Shown here: positions 17,859 through 26,954 of the stretch, in pieces
Layout: each line of letters begins with the position of its first letter
How positions within the stretch are numbered: position 1 is the first letter of the stretch
NCBI GenBank assembly: GCA_944382785.1
Contig: CALWNO010000003.1
Span: forward strand, 28,572-92,571
DNA from: an uncultured Gemmiger sp.
GTDB taxonomy: Bacteria > Bacillota > Clostridia > Oscillospirales > Ruminococcaceae
Direction: 5' to 3'
DNA: 64,000 nt
Position numbers and translations under genes: made by a program
The notes under the pieces: generated by a model
What the model was told of the DNA's origin: nothing
Databases searched by the model: none
The model's input: the letters and a program-made list of their open reading frames with translations, nothing else

Positions 17859-18557
17859 ATGTCTTCCATTGCCATCATCACCGCCCGGGGCGGGTCCAAG
17901 CGGATTCCCAAAAAGAACATCAAACCTTTTTGCGGCAAACCCATCCTTGCCTATTCCATCCAGGCCGCTTTGGAAAGCGGGATTTTTGATACTGTCATGG
18001 TTTCCACGGACAGTGAAGAGATTGCTGCTGTTGCCAGAGAATACGGCGCTGAAGTGCCGTTTCTGCGCAGCGAAGCCACCAGCAATGACTACGCCACCAC
18101 CGCAGACGTACTGATGGAAGTACTGGACCAGTATTCTGCCATCGGCAAAACCTTTGATTGGTTCTGCTGTCTGTATCCCACCGCGCCTTTTGTCACAGCA
18201 GAAAAGCTTCGTCATGCAGCAGATTCCTTTTTGAACAGCGACCACGACAGCCTCATGCCCGTGGTCCGGTACAGCTTTCCGCCGCAGCGGGCCATGGTGC
18301 TGCGTGATGGTAACCTGGTATACCAGTACCCTGAATACGCCCGGGCTCGCAGCCAGGATCTGGAACCCATTTATCACGACTGTGGACAGTTTTACTTCTG
18401 TCAGACCAAGCCTTTCATCACATCCAGAGCCCTGGTGACCGGCGATACACAGGCCTTTATTGTACCCGAGGAAGAGGTACAGGACATTGACACTCTCACC
18501 GATTGGGTCCTGGCAGAAACCAAATACAGAACCTTCATCCTGAAGGAGAATAACTGA
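17859..18557 (+). CDS. pseF: CMP-pseudaminic acid cytidylyltransferase (PseF)
   Basis: 232 residues. CMP-sugar synthetase signature ITARGGSKRIPKKNIKPF (7-24), STDSEEIAAVA, LYPTAPFV, and RSQDLEPIYHDCGQFY, the last being characteristic of PseF rather than NeuA or LegF. Activates pseudaminic acid with CTP for transfer. GAAGGAG precedes the ATG. One base separates it from pseI, so the two are coupled. Confidence 0.9.
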   Translation: MSSIAIITARGGSKRIPKKNIKPFCGKPILAYSIQAALESGIFDTVMVSTDSEEIAAVAREYGAEVPFLRSEATSNDYATTADVLMEVLDQYSAIGKTFDWFCCLYPTAPFVTAEKLRHAADSFLNSDHDSLMPVVRYSFPPQRAMVLRDGNLVYQYPEYARARSQDLEPIYHDCGQFYFCQTKPFITSRALVTGDTQAFIVPEEEVQDIDTLTDWVLAETKYRTFILKENN

Positions 18558-18558
18558 T

Positions 18559-19593
18559 ATGTTCCATCTTTTTGAAAAAACACAAAAGGGCGATGTATAC
18601 ATCATCGCCGAAATGAGTGCCAACCATGCCGGCAAGCTGGAGAACGCCCTGGAGATCGTCCGGCAGGCAGCCGCCGCCGGGGCAGATTGTGTGAAGATCC
18701 AGACCTACACCGCCGATACCATCACCATCGACTGCGATACCGAGCCATTCCGGATTCACGGTGGGCTGTGGGACGGATACAAACTGTACGACCTGTACCG
18801 GGAGGCCGGAACCCCCTGGGAATGGCAGGCACGTATCAAGCAGGAATGTGAAGCCTGCGGCGTAGACTTTTTGTCCACCCCGTTTGATTTCACAGCCGTG
18901 GACTTTCTGGAGTCCATCGGCTGTGAGGCCTATAAAATTGCCAGCTTTGAGCTGGTGGATATTCCTTTGATCGAAAAGGCCGCTTCGCTGGGCAAACCCA
19001 TGATTATCAGCTGTGGCATGGGCAGCGTACAGGAAATTCAGGAGGCGGTAGACGCCTGCAAGCGTATGGGCAATGAGCAGATTGTTCTGCTCAAATGCTG
19101 CAGCGAGTACCCCACCCCCTGGGATGACATGCACCTGGCCACCATTCCCGACATGGCCGCCCGTTTCGGCGTGCCGGTGGGGCTTTCCGACCACAGTGAG
19201 GGCAGCCTGGGCGCCATCGTCGGCGTCAGTCTGGGCGCCTGCGTGGTAGAAAAGCATGTCTGCCTTTCCCGCAAGATCAAGAACCCGGACAGCGAATTCA
19301 GTATGGAAATGCCGGATTTTGCCCGCATGGTCACCGAGATCCGCGCGGCACAGCGGATCAAAGGCGCGGTGTCGTATGAGCTTTCTCCCAACGAAAAGGC
19401 GCAGCGCCACTTCCGCCGCAGCCTGTTTGCGGTGAAGGATATCAAAAAGGGAGAGCCTTTCACTGCCGAGAATGTGCGCAGCATCCGGCCCTCTGATGGA
19501 TTGGCGCCGAAATATTTTCGTATGCTGTTATCCTCCCGAGCAACAAGGGATCTTGCCCGCGGAACTCCTATTGGTGAATCGGATTATGAGTAA
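18559..19593 (+). CDS. pseI: Pseudaminic acid synthase (PseI)
   Basis: 344 residues, NeuB superfamily. N-terminal TIM barrel with IIAEMSANHAGKLENAL (15-31), VKIQTYT, GGLWDGYKLYDLY, LSTPFD and VGLSDHSEG; C-terminal SAF (antifreeze-like) domain about 275-344 (RRSLFAVKDIKKGE, NVRSIRP, GLAPKY). GGLWDG plus LYREAGTPWEW separates PseI from NeuB and LegI. Condenses 6-deoxy-AltdiNAc with PEP. Its last eight bases overlap the next gene, an SDR. Confidence 0.92.
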   Translation: MFHLFEKTQKGDVYIIAEMSANHAGKLENALEIVRQAAAAGADCVKIQTYTADTITIDCDTEPFRIHGGLWDGYKLYDLYREAGTPWEWQARIKQECEACGVDFLSTPFDFTAVDFLESIGCEAYKIASFELVDIPLIEKAASLGKPMIISCGMGSVQEIQEAVDACKRMGNEQIVLLKCCSEYPTPWDDMHLATIPDMAARFGVPVGLSDHSEGSLGAIVGVSLGACVVEKHVCLSRKIKNPDSEFSMEMPDFARMVTEIRAAQRIKGAVSYELSPNEKAQRHFRRSLFAVKDIKKGEPFTAENVRSIRPSDGLAPKYFRMLLSSRATRDLARGTPIGESDYE

Positions 19594-20293
19594 AGATGTT
19601 GTTATCCTGACCGGTGCTACCGGTGGAATCGGCTCTGCCTTATGCCGGGTATTGCGGGATTCTGCCCCGGATATGCAGCTGATTCTTCTGCAGCGGCATT
19701 CGTCGCCGGTTAAGGACCCCCACGTTCTGGTCGTCCCGGCTGATTTTTCCACGCCTGGCGAATATTTTTCGGCTTCTCTTCTTGATACTCTTCGTCAGGC
19801 AGATACGGTCACTCTTGTACTGTGCAGCGGTACCATCTCGCCGCTGGGGACCATCGGTTCGTTTACCGACAGTCAAATTCAAAACAGTCTTGCGGTCAAT
19901 ACGACCGCGCCGCTTACTTTGATCAACACCTGTGTCCGTACAGTGGCGCCGGATAAATTACGAATTATCCAGCTGGATTCCGGTGCCGCCTATCGGCCTA
20001 TCCACGGGTGGAGCCTGTACTGTGCCGGTAAAGCGGCAGTCAGTCTTTATCTGCAGACTCTTGTTCTCGAAACCCCCGTCAAGGCTGTCTGTTTCGACCC
20101 CGGCGTAGTGGACACTGGTATGCAGCAGACGATCCGTTGCGCTTCCGTTGAACAGTGCCGTGATGTCAATCTTTTCAAGACCTATAAGCAGGAACACAAA
20201 TTGAACACGCCTGAAACAGTGGCTCTTTACATTTATAACAGATACATTCACACCTGGCAGGCAGAAACCCTTCGGGAAAAAATTGTGTTATGA
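19586..20293 (+). CDS. SDR-family oxidoreductase of unknown substrate
   Basis: 235 residues, classical SDR: NAD(P) site LTGATGGIGSAL (7-18), LVLCSGTIS in place of NNAG, catalytic Y-X3-K (LYCAGKAAVSLY) and PGVVDTGMQ. The ATG at 19586 overlaps pseI by eight bases and its own stop overlaps the next gene as ATGA. Position between pseI and pseG suggests a step that modifies pseudaminate or supplies its acyl substituent, but nothing in the sequence fixes the substrate. Confidence 0.85.
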   Translation: MSKDVVILTGATGGIGSALCRVLRDSAPDMQLILLQRHSSPVKDPHVLVVPADFSTPGEYFSASLLDTLRQADTVTLVLCSGTISPLGTIGSFTDSQIQNSLAVNTTAPLTLINTCVRTVAPDKLRIIQLDSGAAYRPIHGWSLYCAGKAAVSLYLQTLVLETPVKAVCFDPGVVDTGMQQTIRCASVEQCRDVNLFKTYKQEHKLNTPETVALYIYNRYIHTWQAETLREKIVL

Positions 20294-20970
20294 AAATTGT
20301 GGTTTTTTCTGATATACATGGTAACGCTGCCGCGCTGAAAGCCCTGCTGGAGCTGGAACCGCCTGCTCCTGACATCCAGTATATATTTTTAGGAGATATG
20401 GTCGGTTATTATCCGCAGGAACACCAGGTACTGGAATATCTGAAGAGTATTCCCCACTTAATATGGATTTGCGGCAATCATGACCGCTATTACACAGAGC
20501 CACACACGCCAGAACAAATTGCACAGCTATGCCAAAAGTATGGAGACTGTTATAAAAGGGTCGATCCAGCCATAGCTTCGGTTGTGAGTAAGCTGCCGAC
20601 CTCTGTTGCCACAGTCCTGAATGGTCGTTCCGTTTTGCTATGCCACGGTTCCCCTGCAGACTTTTTATCGGGCAGAATATACCCGGATACCCCCCTGCCC
20701 GATGCGTGTGAAACGTCTGTGGTCATTTGCGGGCACACCCACTATCGCATGCTGCGCCAAAAGGGGGACACAGTATACCTGAATCCCGGTTCCTTGGGTC
20801 AGCCTCGGGACGGGAAAGGTTTTTCTTACTGCACCATCGATGAAAACTGGAAGATCACATTTTGCAGTGTTCCCCTGAATATTCCCCAATTTATAAAGGA
20901 TTGCGGCAATGAGCTGCGGCATGATTCTTATTCATACCGAGTTTTGGAAAGGGAGTACCATGAACGATAA
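20290..20970 (+). CDS. Metallophosphoesterase, YfcE/MJ0936-like
   Basis: 226 residues. Calcineurin-like phosphoesterase with all metal motifs in order: FSDIHGN (D-X-H, 6-12), LGDMVGYYP (GD), CGNHDRYY (GNHD), CHGSP, CGHTHYRM (GHTH) and NPGSLGQPRD. Soluble, cytosolic. Start ATG overlaps the SDR stop; its own end overlaps the ATP-grasp start by 11 bases. In this cassette it may hydrolyse a phosphorylated small-molecule intermediate (for example a phospho-polyol or phospho-acyl group). Substrate not evident. Confidence 0.85.
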   Translation: MKIVVFSDIHGNAAALKALLELEPPAPDIQYIFLGDMVGYYPQEHQVLEYLKSIPHLIWICGNHDRYYTEPHTPEQIAQLCQKYGDCYKRVDPAIASVVSKLPTSVATVLNGRSVLLCHGSPADFLSGRIYPDTPLPDACETSVVICGHTHYRMLRQKGDTVYLNPGSLGQPRDGKGFSYCTIDENWKITFCSVPLNIPQFIKDCGNELRHDSYSYRVLEREYHER

Positions 20971-21943
20971 ACATCCTACTTTTTTGGTGACGGCTGTTGG
21001 CGGTGATGTCGGGGCCTCTGTTGTGCGCTGTCTTCGAGATGGATATCCGGATTCTCTCATTCTTGGTTCCGACATGAAGCCTTATGTCCAGAGCGCTGAC
21101 ACCATCGATGCACTGTTTGCCTTGCCTTCTTACCGCGATGCGGCATATATCACGGCCCTCTTACGTATCTGCGAAGAACACCAGGTAAGCCATCTGATTC
21201 CTGTTAATGAAGGTGAAATCTCGGTTATTTCCCGTAATCTGGATCAATTTCTTGCCCGCTCCATTTTAGTGGTCATACATCCCGAGAGCATGATACACAT
21301 TTTGCAGAGTAAACATGAAACGGCCAATTTCCTTGCCGCTCACGGCATTTCTGCTCCCAAGACATGGCTGGTTTCAGAAAAAGACCAGATTACCAATTTT
21401 CCCCTTATTGCCAAACTGGACCACAACGCCGGCGGACGCAATATGATTCTGATTCACAGCAAAGAGCAGCTGGATGCCACAGACTTGTCTGATTCCTACA
21501 TTCTTCAACAGCAAGTTGGAACAGAAACTTCAGAATATACGATGACGGTTTTCAGCGACGGCTGTACACCAGCTTCTTACATATGTTACCGCCGTCAATT
21601 AGGCATGGGCAGCATGAGCGTTTTTGTTGAAACCGTCAATTTTGATTGGCTGCAAAGTCTGGCAGACAAAATTGCCGATTGCTTTTCACTGCGAGGCAGC
21701 CTGAATATCCAATTCAGAATAGATCATGGGCAATATTACATCTTTGAAATCAATGCCCGGTTTTCCAGTACCGTTCGTTTTCGTCATCTCATGCACTTTA
21801 CCGATGTTCTATGGTGGGTCGAAATGCTGAGTGGCCATACGGTTCATCCACAAACCATCACTTCCCCATCTGTTGGCGTCAAACAAACCGGAGAGCTGAT
21901 TTTACCCCTATCTAACAATGAAACGACTTATATTCCGCGCTAA
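20960..21943 (+). CDS. ATP-grasp ligase of unknown substrate
   Basis: 327 residues from the ATG at 20960 with GGGAG just before it. N-terminal Rossmann part (FLVTAVGGDVGASVVRCL), lid and ATP-binding region (FPLIAKLDHNAGGRNMILIHS), IQFRIDHGQYYIFEINARFSSTVRFR carrying the Mg-binding E-X-N-A-R. Resembles CarB/PylC-type ATP-grasp proteins seen in capsule loci, which join a carboxylate to an amine or similar. Overlaps pseG by 26 bases, a tight coupling. I infer it attaches an acyl or amino-acid group to the pseudaminate intermediate or the finished glycan. Confidence 0.8.
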   Translation: MNDKHPTFLVTAVGGDVGASVVRCLRDGYPDSLILGSDMKPYVQSADTIDALFALPSYRDAAYITALLRICEEHQVSHLIPVNEGEISVISRNLDQFLARSILVVIHPESMIHILQSKHETANFLAAHGISAPKTWLVSEKDQITNFPLIAKLDHNAGGRNMILIHSKEQLDATDLSDSYILQQQVGTETSEYTMTVFSDGCTPASYICYRRQLGMGSMSVFVETVNFDWLQSLADKIADCFSLRGSLNIQFRIDHGQYYIFEINARFSSTVRFRHLMHFTDVLWWVEMLSGHTVHPQTITSPSVGVKQTGELILPLSNNETTYIPR

Positions 21944-22958
21944 CGCCGGGCCTGCCATCGGGTCCGGGCATGTCATGCGCTGCTTGTCTCTGGCAGCAGC
22001 CTTTCAGGAACTGGGCTGCGAGTGTGTGTTTCTGTGCTCGGGTTCCGAGCTGGAAGGCAGAATCAAAGCCGCCGGGTGCCGCTTTTGCAAAATTTCCGGT
22101 GCCGGAGATGTGTTGGACCCTGAACTTCCCGCGCTGGTCCCGCTGCTGCAGGAGCTGCACCCTGACCTTCTGATCGTGGACAGTTACCAGGTCACCTCTT
22201 CGTACCTGTCCGCTTTGCAGCGATTTTGCCCGGTGGCGTATCTGGATGATCTGGCAGCTTTTGCCTATCCTTGCGAGTTTCTGATCAATTACAATCTGTA
22301 CGCCTTGGATTGGCCGCAACGCTACACCGATTTGTACTCCGGGCAGACGCCAAAACTGATTCTTGGCCCTTCCTATGCGCCTCTCCGGGCGGAGTTTCGG
22401 GGGCTTTCGCCCCGGGCAATCCGGCCGGCCATGCAGGATGTGTTGGTTTCTACCGGCGGGGCTGACCCGGAAGGCATCGCGGTGCGGCTTCTGGAAGCGC
22501 TGCCCGCCTACAAACAATGGCAGCACACCCGTTTTCATTTTATGGTCGGTGCTCTCCATCCGGATTTACCGCGTCTGCAGGCATTGGCAGCGGCGCAGCT
22601 CAACGTGCAGCTGCATATCAATGTGCAGAAAGTCAGCGACCTGATGGTATCCTGTGATGCTGCTATTGCCGCTGCCGGAAGCACCTTGTACGAACTCTGC
22701 GCCTGCGGAACGCCTACTGTCACGTATACGCTGGCGGACAACCAGCTGCCTGGTGCCGCTGCTTTTGCGGCTCACGGTCTGATGTGCAATGCCGGAGACT
22801 GCCGCCGGAATGAGGCATTCATCCCGCATCTGCTGGACGAACTGAGCAACCTGTCTCCCGCTCCCCAGCGAACGGCCATGTCTGCCAATATGCGACAGGT
22901 GGTGGATGGGGAAGGGGCGGCCCGGGTGGCCAGCCTTTTGCTCGAATCTGCTTGCTGA
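21918..22958 (+). CDS. pseG: UDP-2,4-diacetamido-2,4,6-trideoxy-altropyranose hydrolase (PseG)
   Basis: 346 residues. GT-B-like fold: IFRANAGPAIGSGHVMRCLSLA (G-X-G-H catalytic/UDP motif, 5-20), LLIVDSY, VAYLDDLA, and C-terminal AIAAAGSTLYELCACGTPTV (UDP-binding GS-X-Y-E). Removes UDP from the diacetamido sugar to feed PseI. Starts inside the ATP-grasp gene. PseH, the usual N-acetyltransferase fused or adjacent to PseG, is absent here. Confidence 0.9.
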   Translation: MKRLIFRANAGPAIGSGHVMRCLSLAAAFQELGCECVFLCSGSELEGRIKAAGCRFCKISGAGDVLDPELPALVPLLQELHPDLLIVDSYQVTSSYLSALQRFCPVAYLDDLAAFAYPCEFLINYNLYALDWPQRYTDLYSGQTPKLILGPSYAPLRAEFRGLSPRAIRPAMQDVLVSTGGADPEGIAVRLLEALPAYKQWQHTRFHFMVGALHPDLPRLQALAAAQLNVQLHINVQKVSDLMVSCDAAIAAAGSTLYELCACGTPTVTYTLADNQLPGAAAFAAHGLMCNAGDCRRNEAFIPHLLDELSNLSPAPQRTAMSANMRQVVDGEGAARVASLLLESAC

Positions 22959-22970
22959 TAGGAGTCTTTT

Positions 22971-24500
22971 ATGTTTTTTCAAACCAGTGATCTGGTATAT
23001 TCTGATGTTCCTCCTACAGGAGTGGCACGATTTCTTTCTTTACTGGAAAGAATGTTTTGGCTTCTGGTCTCCTGTTTGCCCCTCGGGCTTGCCGTCATCT
23101 TATCATGGCATACCTTCTTTTTTTCTACGTCTGCCGACTCCGAAAAGTATTTTCAGCTTCCACTGGATCATAAGCTTTTTTCCCTGCTTGTCTTTGTCGG
23201 GGCAATTCTCCTTTTATGGATTTGTTATAAGCGGCACCTGCTTCCCGTATTAGCGGCTTTTGCTGCTTTGGCCAGGCTGGGGTTCATGGTTCTTTTTCTA
23301 AACAATCTGGCACCATTTGCGGATGCAGAAAGAGTTTGGCTGATCGCCTCCCATCAGAATTTAGACTCTTTGGCCTACAATTCCTATTTCCCGGAATGGA
23401 GCAACTGGACCGCGCTGCAGCGGCTGGCCGTTGATCTACTGCACATCGACCAAAATTTCTTGTTTATATGGCAGAGCATTGCCTGTGTTTTGTCCGCTGC
23501 CGCCATTTATTTTCTGGTTCGGAAAGTGTATTCCCGCCCTTCCCTGCCCTGGCTTTGCTTTTGCATCTATCTCTTGATTCCCAGCCAGTTTATCTATTCG
23601 GTCTCCTATCTGGCACCCGATCATACCGCCACCTGCCTGATCCTTTGGGGCACGTATTTTCTTCTTTTTCTGTTTGAGCGCTCCTTCCGCCTCAAAAATG
23701 TCTTTTTCGTATTTTTAGGGTCTGTCCTGATCGGGCTCGGCAATTCTTTCAAACCGGTGGGACTGATCACCATCGTCGCATTGATCATTGCTGTTGTATT
23801 CCGTATTATTCGGGATAAGTCTGTATCCTACGCTCTTCGCTGTGTGGTTGCAATTGTACTGGCAGTGGTATGTATTGCCTTGATTCCTACAGCAGTGCGC
23901 ACGATGTCGGAAAAGATTCTGAACACCAGAATCGACAGCAGCGCTACCATGCACTATTTATGTGTTGGCCTGAACACAGAAGGGGAAGGCCAGATTCATA
24001 TCGGCTCTAAATCACGTACTTATGCCACATTGCGTTCCAACGGATATTCCGCTGAACAGGCCAAAGAAGAAACGCTTCATATGCTGGTACAGGACTGGAA
24101 AGAGCACTGGAGAGAAGTTCCGCATCTGTTTGCCGAAAAGCTCACCTGGGCCTGGAGGGACGACGGAGTCCCTGTCTATTACTTTGTCAACAGTTCCCTG
24201 CATGCGGAATCACTTTCCCGTATGCAGGCCGCGGTATTTTCCAGTATCCGGCAGTATGGCGGTTCCTTCTCCCAGATCGGATATGCTTTCTTGATGTCTT
24301 TTGCACTTCTGGCTTCCGTACGTACATTCCTGCGCGGGAATAAAAATACGGGACACTTTTTGTTTGGCCTGTTGATCTTTGGTTTCTTCTGTCTGCTGTT
24401 GCTTTCCGAAGCACAGTCCCGATACAAGTCCAATATCATGCCGTATCTGAGCATCTTTGCCGCGATGGGATTCGAGACCGTTTTCCAAAAGATGCCTTAA
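22971..24500 (+). CDS. Membrane glycosyltransferase, GT-C/GT39-like
   Basis: 509 residues with about 10-11 TM segments. The first long extracellular region after TM3 carries acidic residues (FADAERVWL), then LYLVRKVYSRPSLPW-type loops and a conserved KP motif (NSFKPVGLI) as in GT-C enzymes; a soluble loop of about 100 residues lies at 310-410. Probably uses a polyprenyl-phosphate sugar outside the cell. It could also be a Wzy polymerase. Follows pseG by 12 bases. Confidence 0.6.
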   Translation: MFFQTSDLVYSDVPPTGVARFLSLLERMFWLLVSCLPLGLAVILSWHTFFFSTSADSEKYFQLPLDHKLFSLLVFVGAILLLWICYKRHLLPVLAAFAALARLGFMVLFLNNLAPFADAERVWLIASHQNLDSLAYNSYFPEWSNWTALQRLAVDLLHIDQNFLFIWQSIACVLSAAAIYFLVRKVYSRPSLPWLCFCIYLLIPSQFIYSVSYLAPDHTATCLILWGTYFLLFLFERSFRLKNVFFVFLGSVLIGLGNSFKPVGLITIVALIIAVVFRIIRDKSVSYALRCVVAIVLAVVCIALIPTAVRTMSEKILNTRIDSSATMHYLCVGLNTEGEGQIHIGSKSRTYATLRSNGYSAEQAKEETLHMLVQDWKEHWREVPHLFAEKLTWAWRDDGVPVYYFVNSSLHAESLSRMQAAVFSSIRQYGGSFSQIGYAFLMSFALLASVRTFLRGNKNTGHFLFGLLIFGFFCLLLLSEAQSRYKSNIMPYLSIFAAMGFETVFQKMP

Positions 24501-24551
24501 GGTTTGTTTGTCTGCTTTACAGGATAAAGTGATAAGGGAAGGGAATTTTTT

Positions 24552-25805
24552 ATGTTCTCTATTCGGAACCGTCAAAAGTTGATTGGTCTGTATTTTATAA
24601 TCAGCTTCTTGGGTATCGTTACATTTTTTATCTACGCCTTTTTTGCTGGCCCCAAGGCATTTGACTGGCTGGCAATGGAAAATACAGGTAACTTTCAGTT
24701 TTATGACTTTTTCAAACTAATGAAAATGTCCCTTTCCGGAAGTTCTTATTATACGGAGAATCAACTTGTCGACGGCTCTCAACCCCCTTTAGCCGTTTTA
24801 TTCGTATATATCATATCTAAATTTTTCGTCAACGTTCCCGTTGAAAGTGTTGCAGAGTTAGAATCTCTTCCGTATATTCTAAATTTTTTCCTAACCTATA
24901 ACATCTTTTTATTCGTTGGCCTTTTTATCTCTATTTCCTTATTCGGGAGAAAAAACACGCTGTTAGACTTTGCTTTGTTCTGCTCCTTGTTGTTTTCCGT
25001 ACCTTTTTTTGCGGGTGCAACCGAGCATTCAAACATGGTGCTTCCCACATATCTTCTGATTTTGTTAGCATTTTATTTTCGGGAATCGCCATCAAAATGG
25101 AAACAAGAGCTGGCATTGCTCTGTATCGCTGTTGCTGCCGGACTGAAAATCTATCCAGCAATTATCGGAATTTTATACCTGAAAGAAAAAAAATTTTCTA
25201 AAGCCTTCCGATTGGTCATTTACGGTCTGCTTTGCTATATAATCCCGTTTGCCTTTCTGGGAGGTTTCGAAGGGGTCAAGGCTTGGCTCTTTAATATTTC
25301 TTCTTCCATGTCACTTGATCGCTATGGTCGTATCCAATATATTCGCGGGCTTGTATATACATTGCAGACTGCAATTTTAGGACGAGATGTTCATCTTATC
25401 ACTATTATTTCGCCTTATCTATTTCTTGTATTCATGGTATTTATGGTAATGAGAGCACGGGACTCTTATCATGAAATTTTTTACCTAATGGCCACTATGA
25501 TGTTTTTCCCGACATATATGTACCGCTACATGTTGATTTTCCTGTCTGTTCCTTTTATTTTGCACATAAAAGAGACATGGGATAAACCGCTTACTCGTTC
25601 TCGTGTTTATATTTACTATATACTCTATGCGTTACTGTTTACTATTCCTACATGGTTTGGCCTTGTCACTGACTTCCAGTTGAATTTTGGCCTGTATACA
25701 TTAACCTTTGTAGAACTATATATTTATGTAATTGCGTATCTAATTCTTTTGGTCACACTTGGTTTTGACATTTTGGAGACCATTTCCAAAAGAACGAATC
25801 GTTAA
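24552..25805 (+). CDS. Membrane mannosyltransferase-like protein, GT87 (DUF2029)
   Basis: 417 residues, about 11 TM segments. LVDGSQPPLAVLF after the first loop and AAGLKIYPAIIGILYLKEKKF (the K-X-Y/Q-P motif) are typical of GT87 polyprenyl-phosphomannose-dependent mannosyltransferases. Base composition drops sharply here compared with the preceding pse genes, and with the acyltransferase that follows it forms an AT-rich segment, a sign of separate acquisition. Start at 24552 has AAGGGAAGGGA before it. Confidence 0.7.
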   Translation: MFSIRNRQKLIGLYFIISFLGIVTFFIYAFFAGPKAFDWLAMENTGNFQFYDFFKLMKMSLSGSSYYTENQLVDGSQPPLAVLFVYIISKFFVNVPVESVAELESLPYILNFFLTYNIFLFVGLFISISLFGRKNTLLDFALFCSLLFSVPFFAGATEHSNMVLPTYLLILLAFYFRESPSKWKQELALLCIAVAAGLKIYPAIIGILYLKEKKFSKAFRLVIYGLLCYIIPFAFLGGFEGVKAWLFNISSSMSLDRYGRIQYIRGLVYTLQTAILGRDVHLITIISPYLFLVFMVFMVMRARDSYHEIFYLMATMMFFPTYMYRYMLIFLSVPFILHIKETWDKPLTRSRVYIYYILYALLFTIPTWFGLVTDFQLNFGLYTLTFVELYIYVIAYLILLVTLGFDILETISKRTNR

Positions 25806-25847
25806 TTTCTATTCCGGTAACAGAATCTTTTGCTGGAGGTTTGCGGC

Positions 25848-26912
25848 ATGTCGAATTCTATCCCCCATCATCGCATAGAGTGGGTCGATTGCGCAAAGGG
25901 AATCGCAATGCTCTTTACCTTAATCGGACATACGGTGTATTATCCCCCTATTGGCGATCTATTACGGGGTGCCATCTATTCCTTTCACATGCCCCTATTT
26001 TTTATCCTTAGCGGGTATACAATGTCTTTCTCTGGTAATTTGCACGAATGGGCAAATAAGGTCAAAAAAAGCATTTTCAGACTCTTGCTTCCCACTCTTA
26101 TTACTTTTATAGCTACTACGTACCTTAATTATATTCTGCAGCATGGGCTATCTGATTTAACCTTTATTTATAGCCAGATTCCTCATATTTTTCTAGCCAT
26201 CTTAGGCAGTAGCGCCGGATCATTTTCTATCGGCTCTCTTACTTTTGATGGCGTCGGCATTGCTTGGTTTCTTATTACTTTATTTTTATCGAAGAATCTG
26301 TTTGATCTTCTTCATCTGCTTTTCGGCCGCAGGCGGGTATTTTTCTTACTCACTGTCACCATTCTTTCCTTTTCAGGAGTACTAATCAGTAAATTTTTAT
26401 GGCCACCTCTTTCTTTAGATTTGTCCTTATCTGTGTTATTATTTATTTGTTCTGGTTATCTTATCAGATCCGGTACACGGTCTTTCATCAATTTTTCCAC
26501 TCGTGCCATGCTATTCTCCCTGATTCTTCTTGGCGGGTCTTGGTGTTGTCTTTTTCTTGCATTTTTCCGATTGGATTATTTAGAATTAGCTGTACGCAAT
26601 TATCCTCTCTTTCCGCTTTGTTACTTGGTTGCTATTTTAGGGTCTTGTTCTGTTTTTGCTTTTTCAAAAATTTTTCTTGTTACGAATTTTCCCGGCAATT
26701 CCATCCTTAAATTTATTGGTTTTCATTCCATGGCCCTGTTGATTATTCACCAGATTGATTTTTCTTTTATCCAGATTTTGTATCATCTGACAGACTCGAC
26801 TCTTATTCGCTGCATTGTTCGCCTTATAGTCGATCTTTCCGCACTATATCTGGTCGTTTTCTTTCGCCATTTTGCAACCCACATTCCGAAAGACGCTAAA
26901 CATGCACATTAA
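25848..26912 (+). CDS. Acyltransferase 3 family membrane protein (O-acetyltransferase)
   Basis: 354 residues from the ATG at 25848, with TGGAGGT seven bases before it. RIEWVDCAKGIAMLFTLIGHT (catalytic His in TM1) and FHMPLFFILSGYTM (F-X2-PLFF-X2-SG-Y) are the acyltransferase 3 signature; about ten TM segments. Members O-acetylate capsule or cell wall sugars from acetyl-CoA. AT-rich like the preceding gene. Probably acetylates the glycan of this locus. Confidence 0.88.
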   Translation: MSNSIPHHRIEWVDCAKGIAMLFTLIGHTVYYPPIGDLLRGAIYSFHMPLFFILSGYTMSFSGNLHEWANKVKKSIFRLLLPTLITFIATTYLNYILQHGLSDLTFIYSQIPHIFLAILGSSAGSFSIGSLTFDGVGIAWFLITLFLSKNLFDLLHLLFGRRRVFFLLTVTILSFSGVLISKFLWPPLSLDLSLSVLLFICSGYLIRSGTRSFINFSTRAMLFSLILLGGSWCCLFLAFFRLDYLELAVRNYPLFPLCYLVAILGSCSVFAFSKIFLVTNFPGNSILKFIGFHSMALLIIHQIDFSFIQILYHLTDSTLIRCIVRLIVDLSALYLVVFFRHFATHIPKDAKHAH

Positions 26913-26954
26913 TTGACCACCGTATTCTTCAGCCTTCCCATAAAGGATTTTGTT

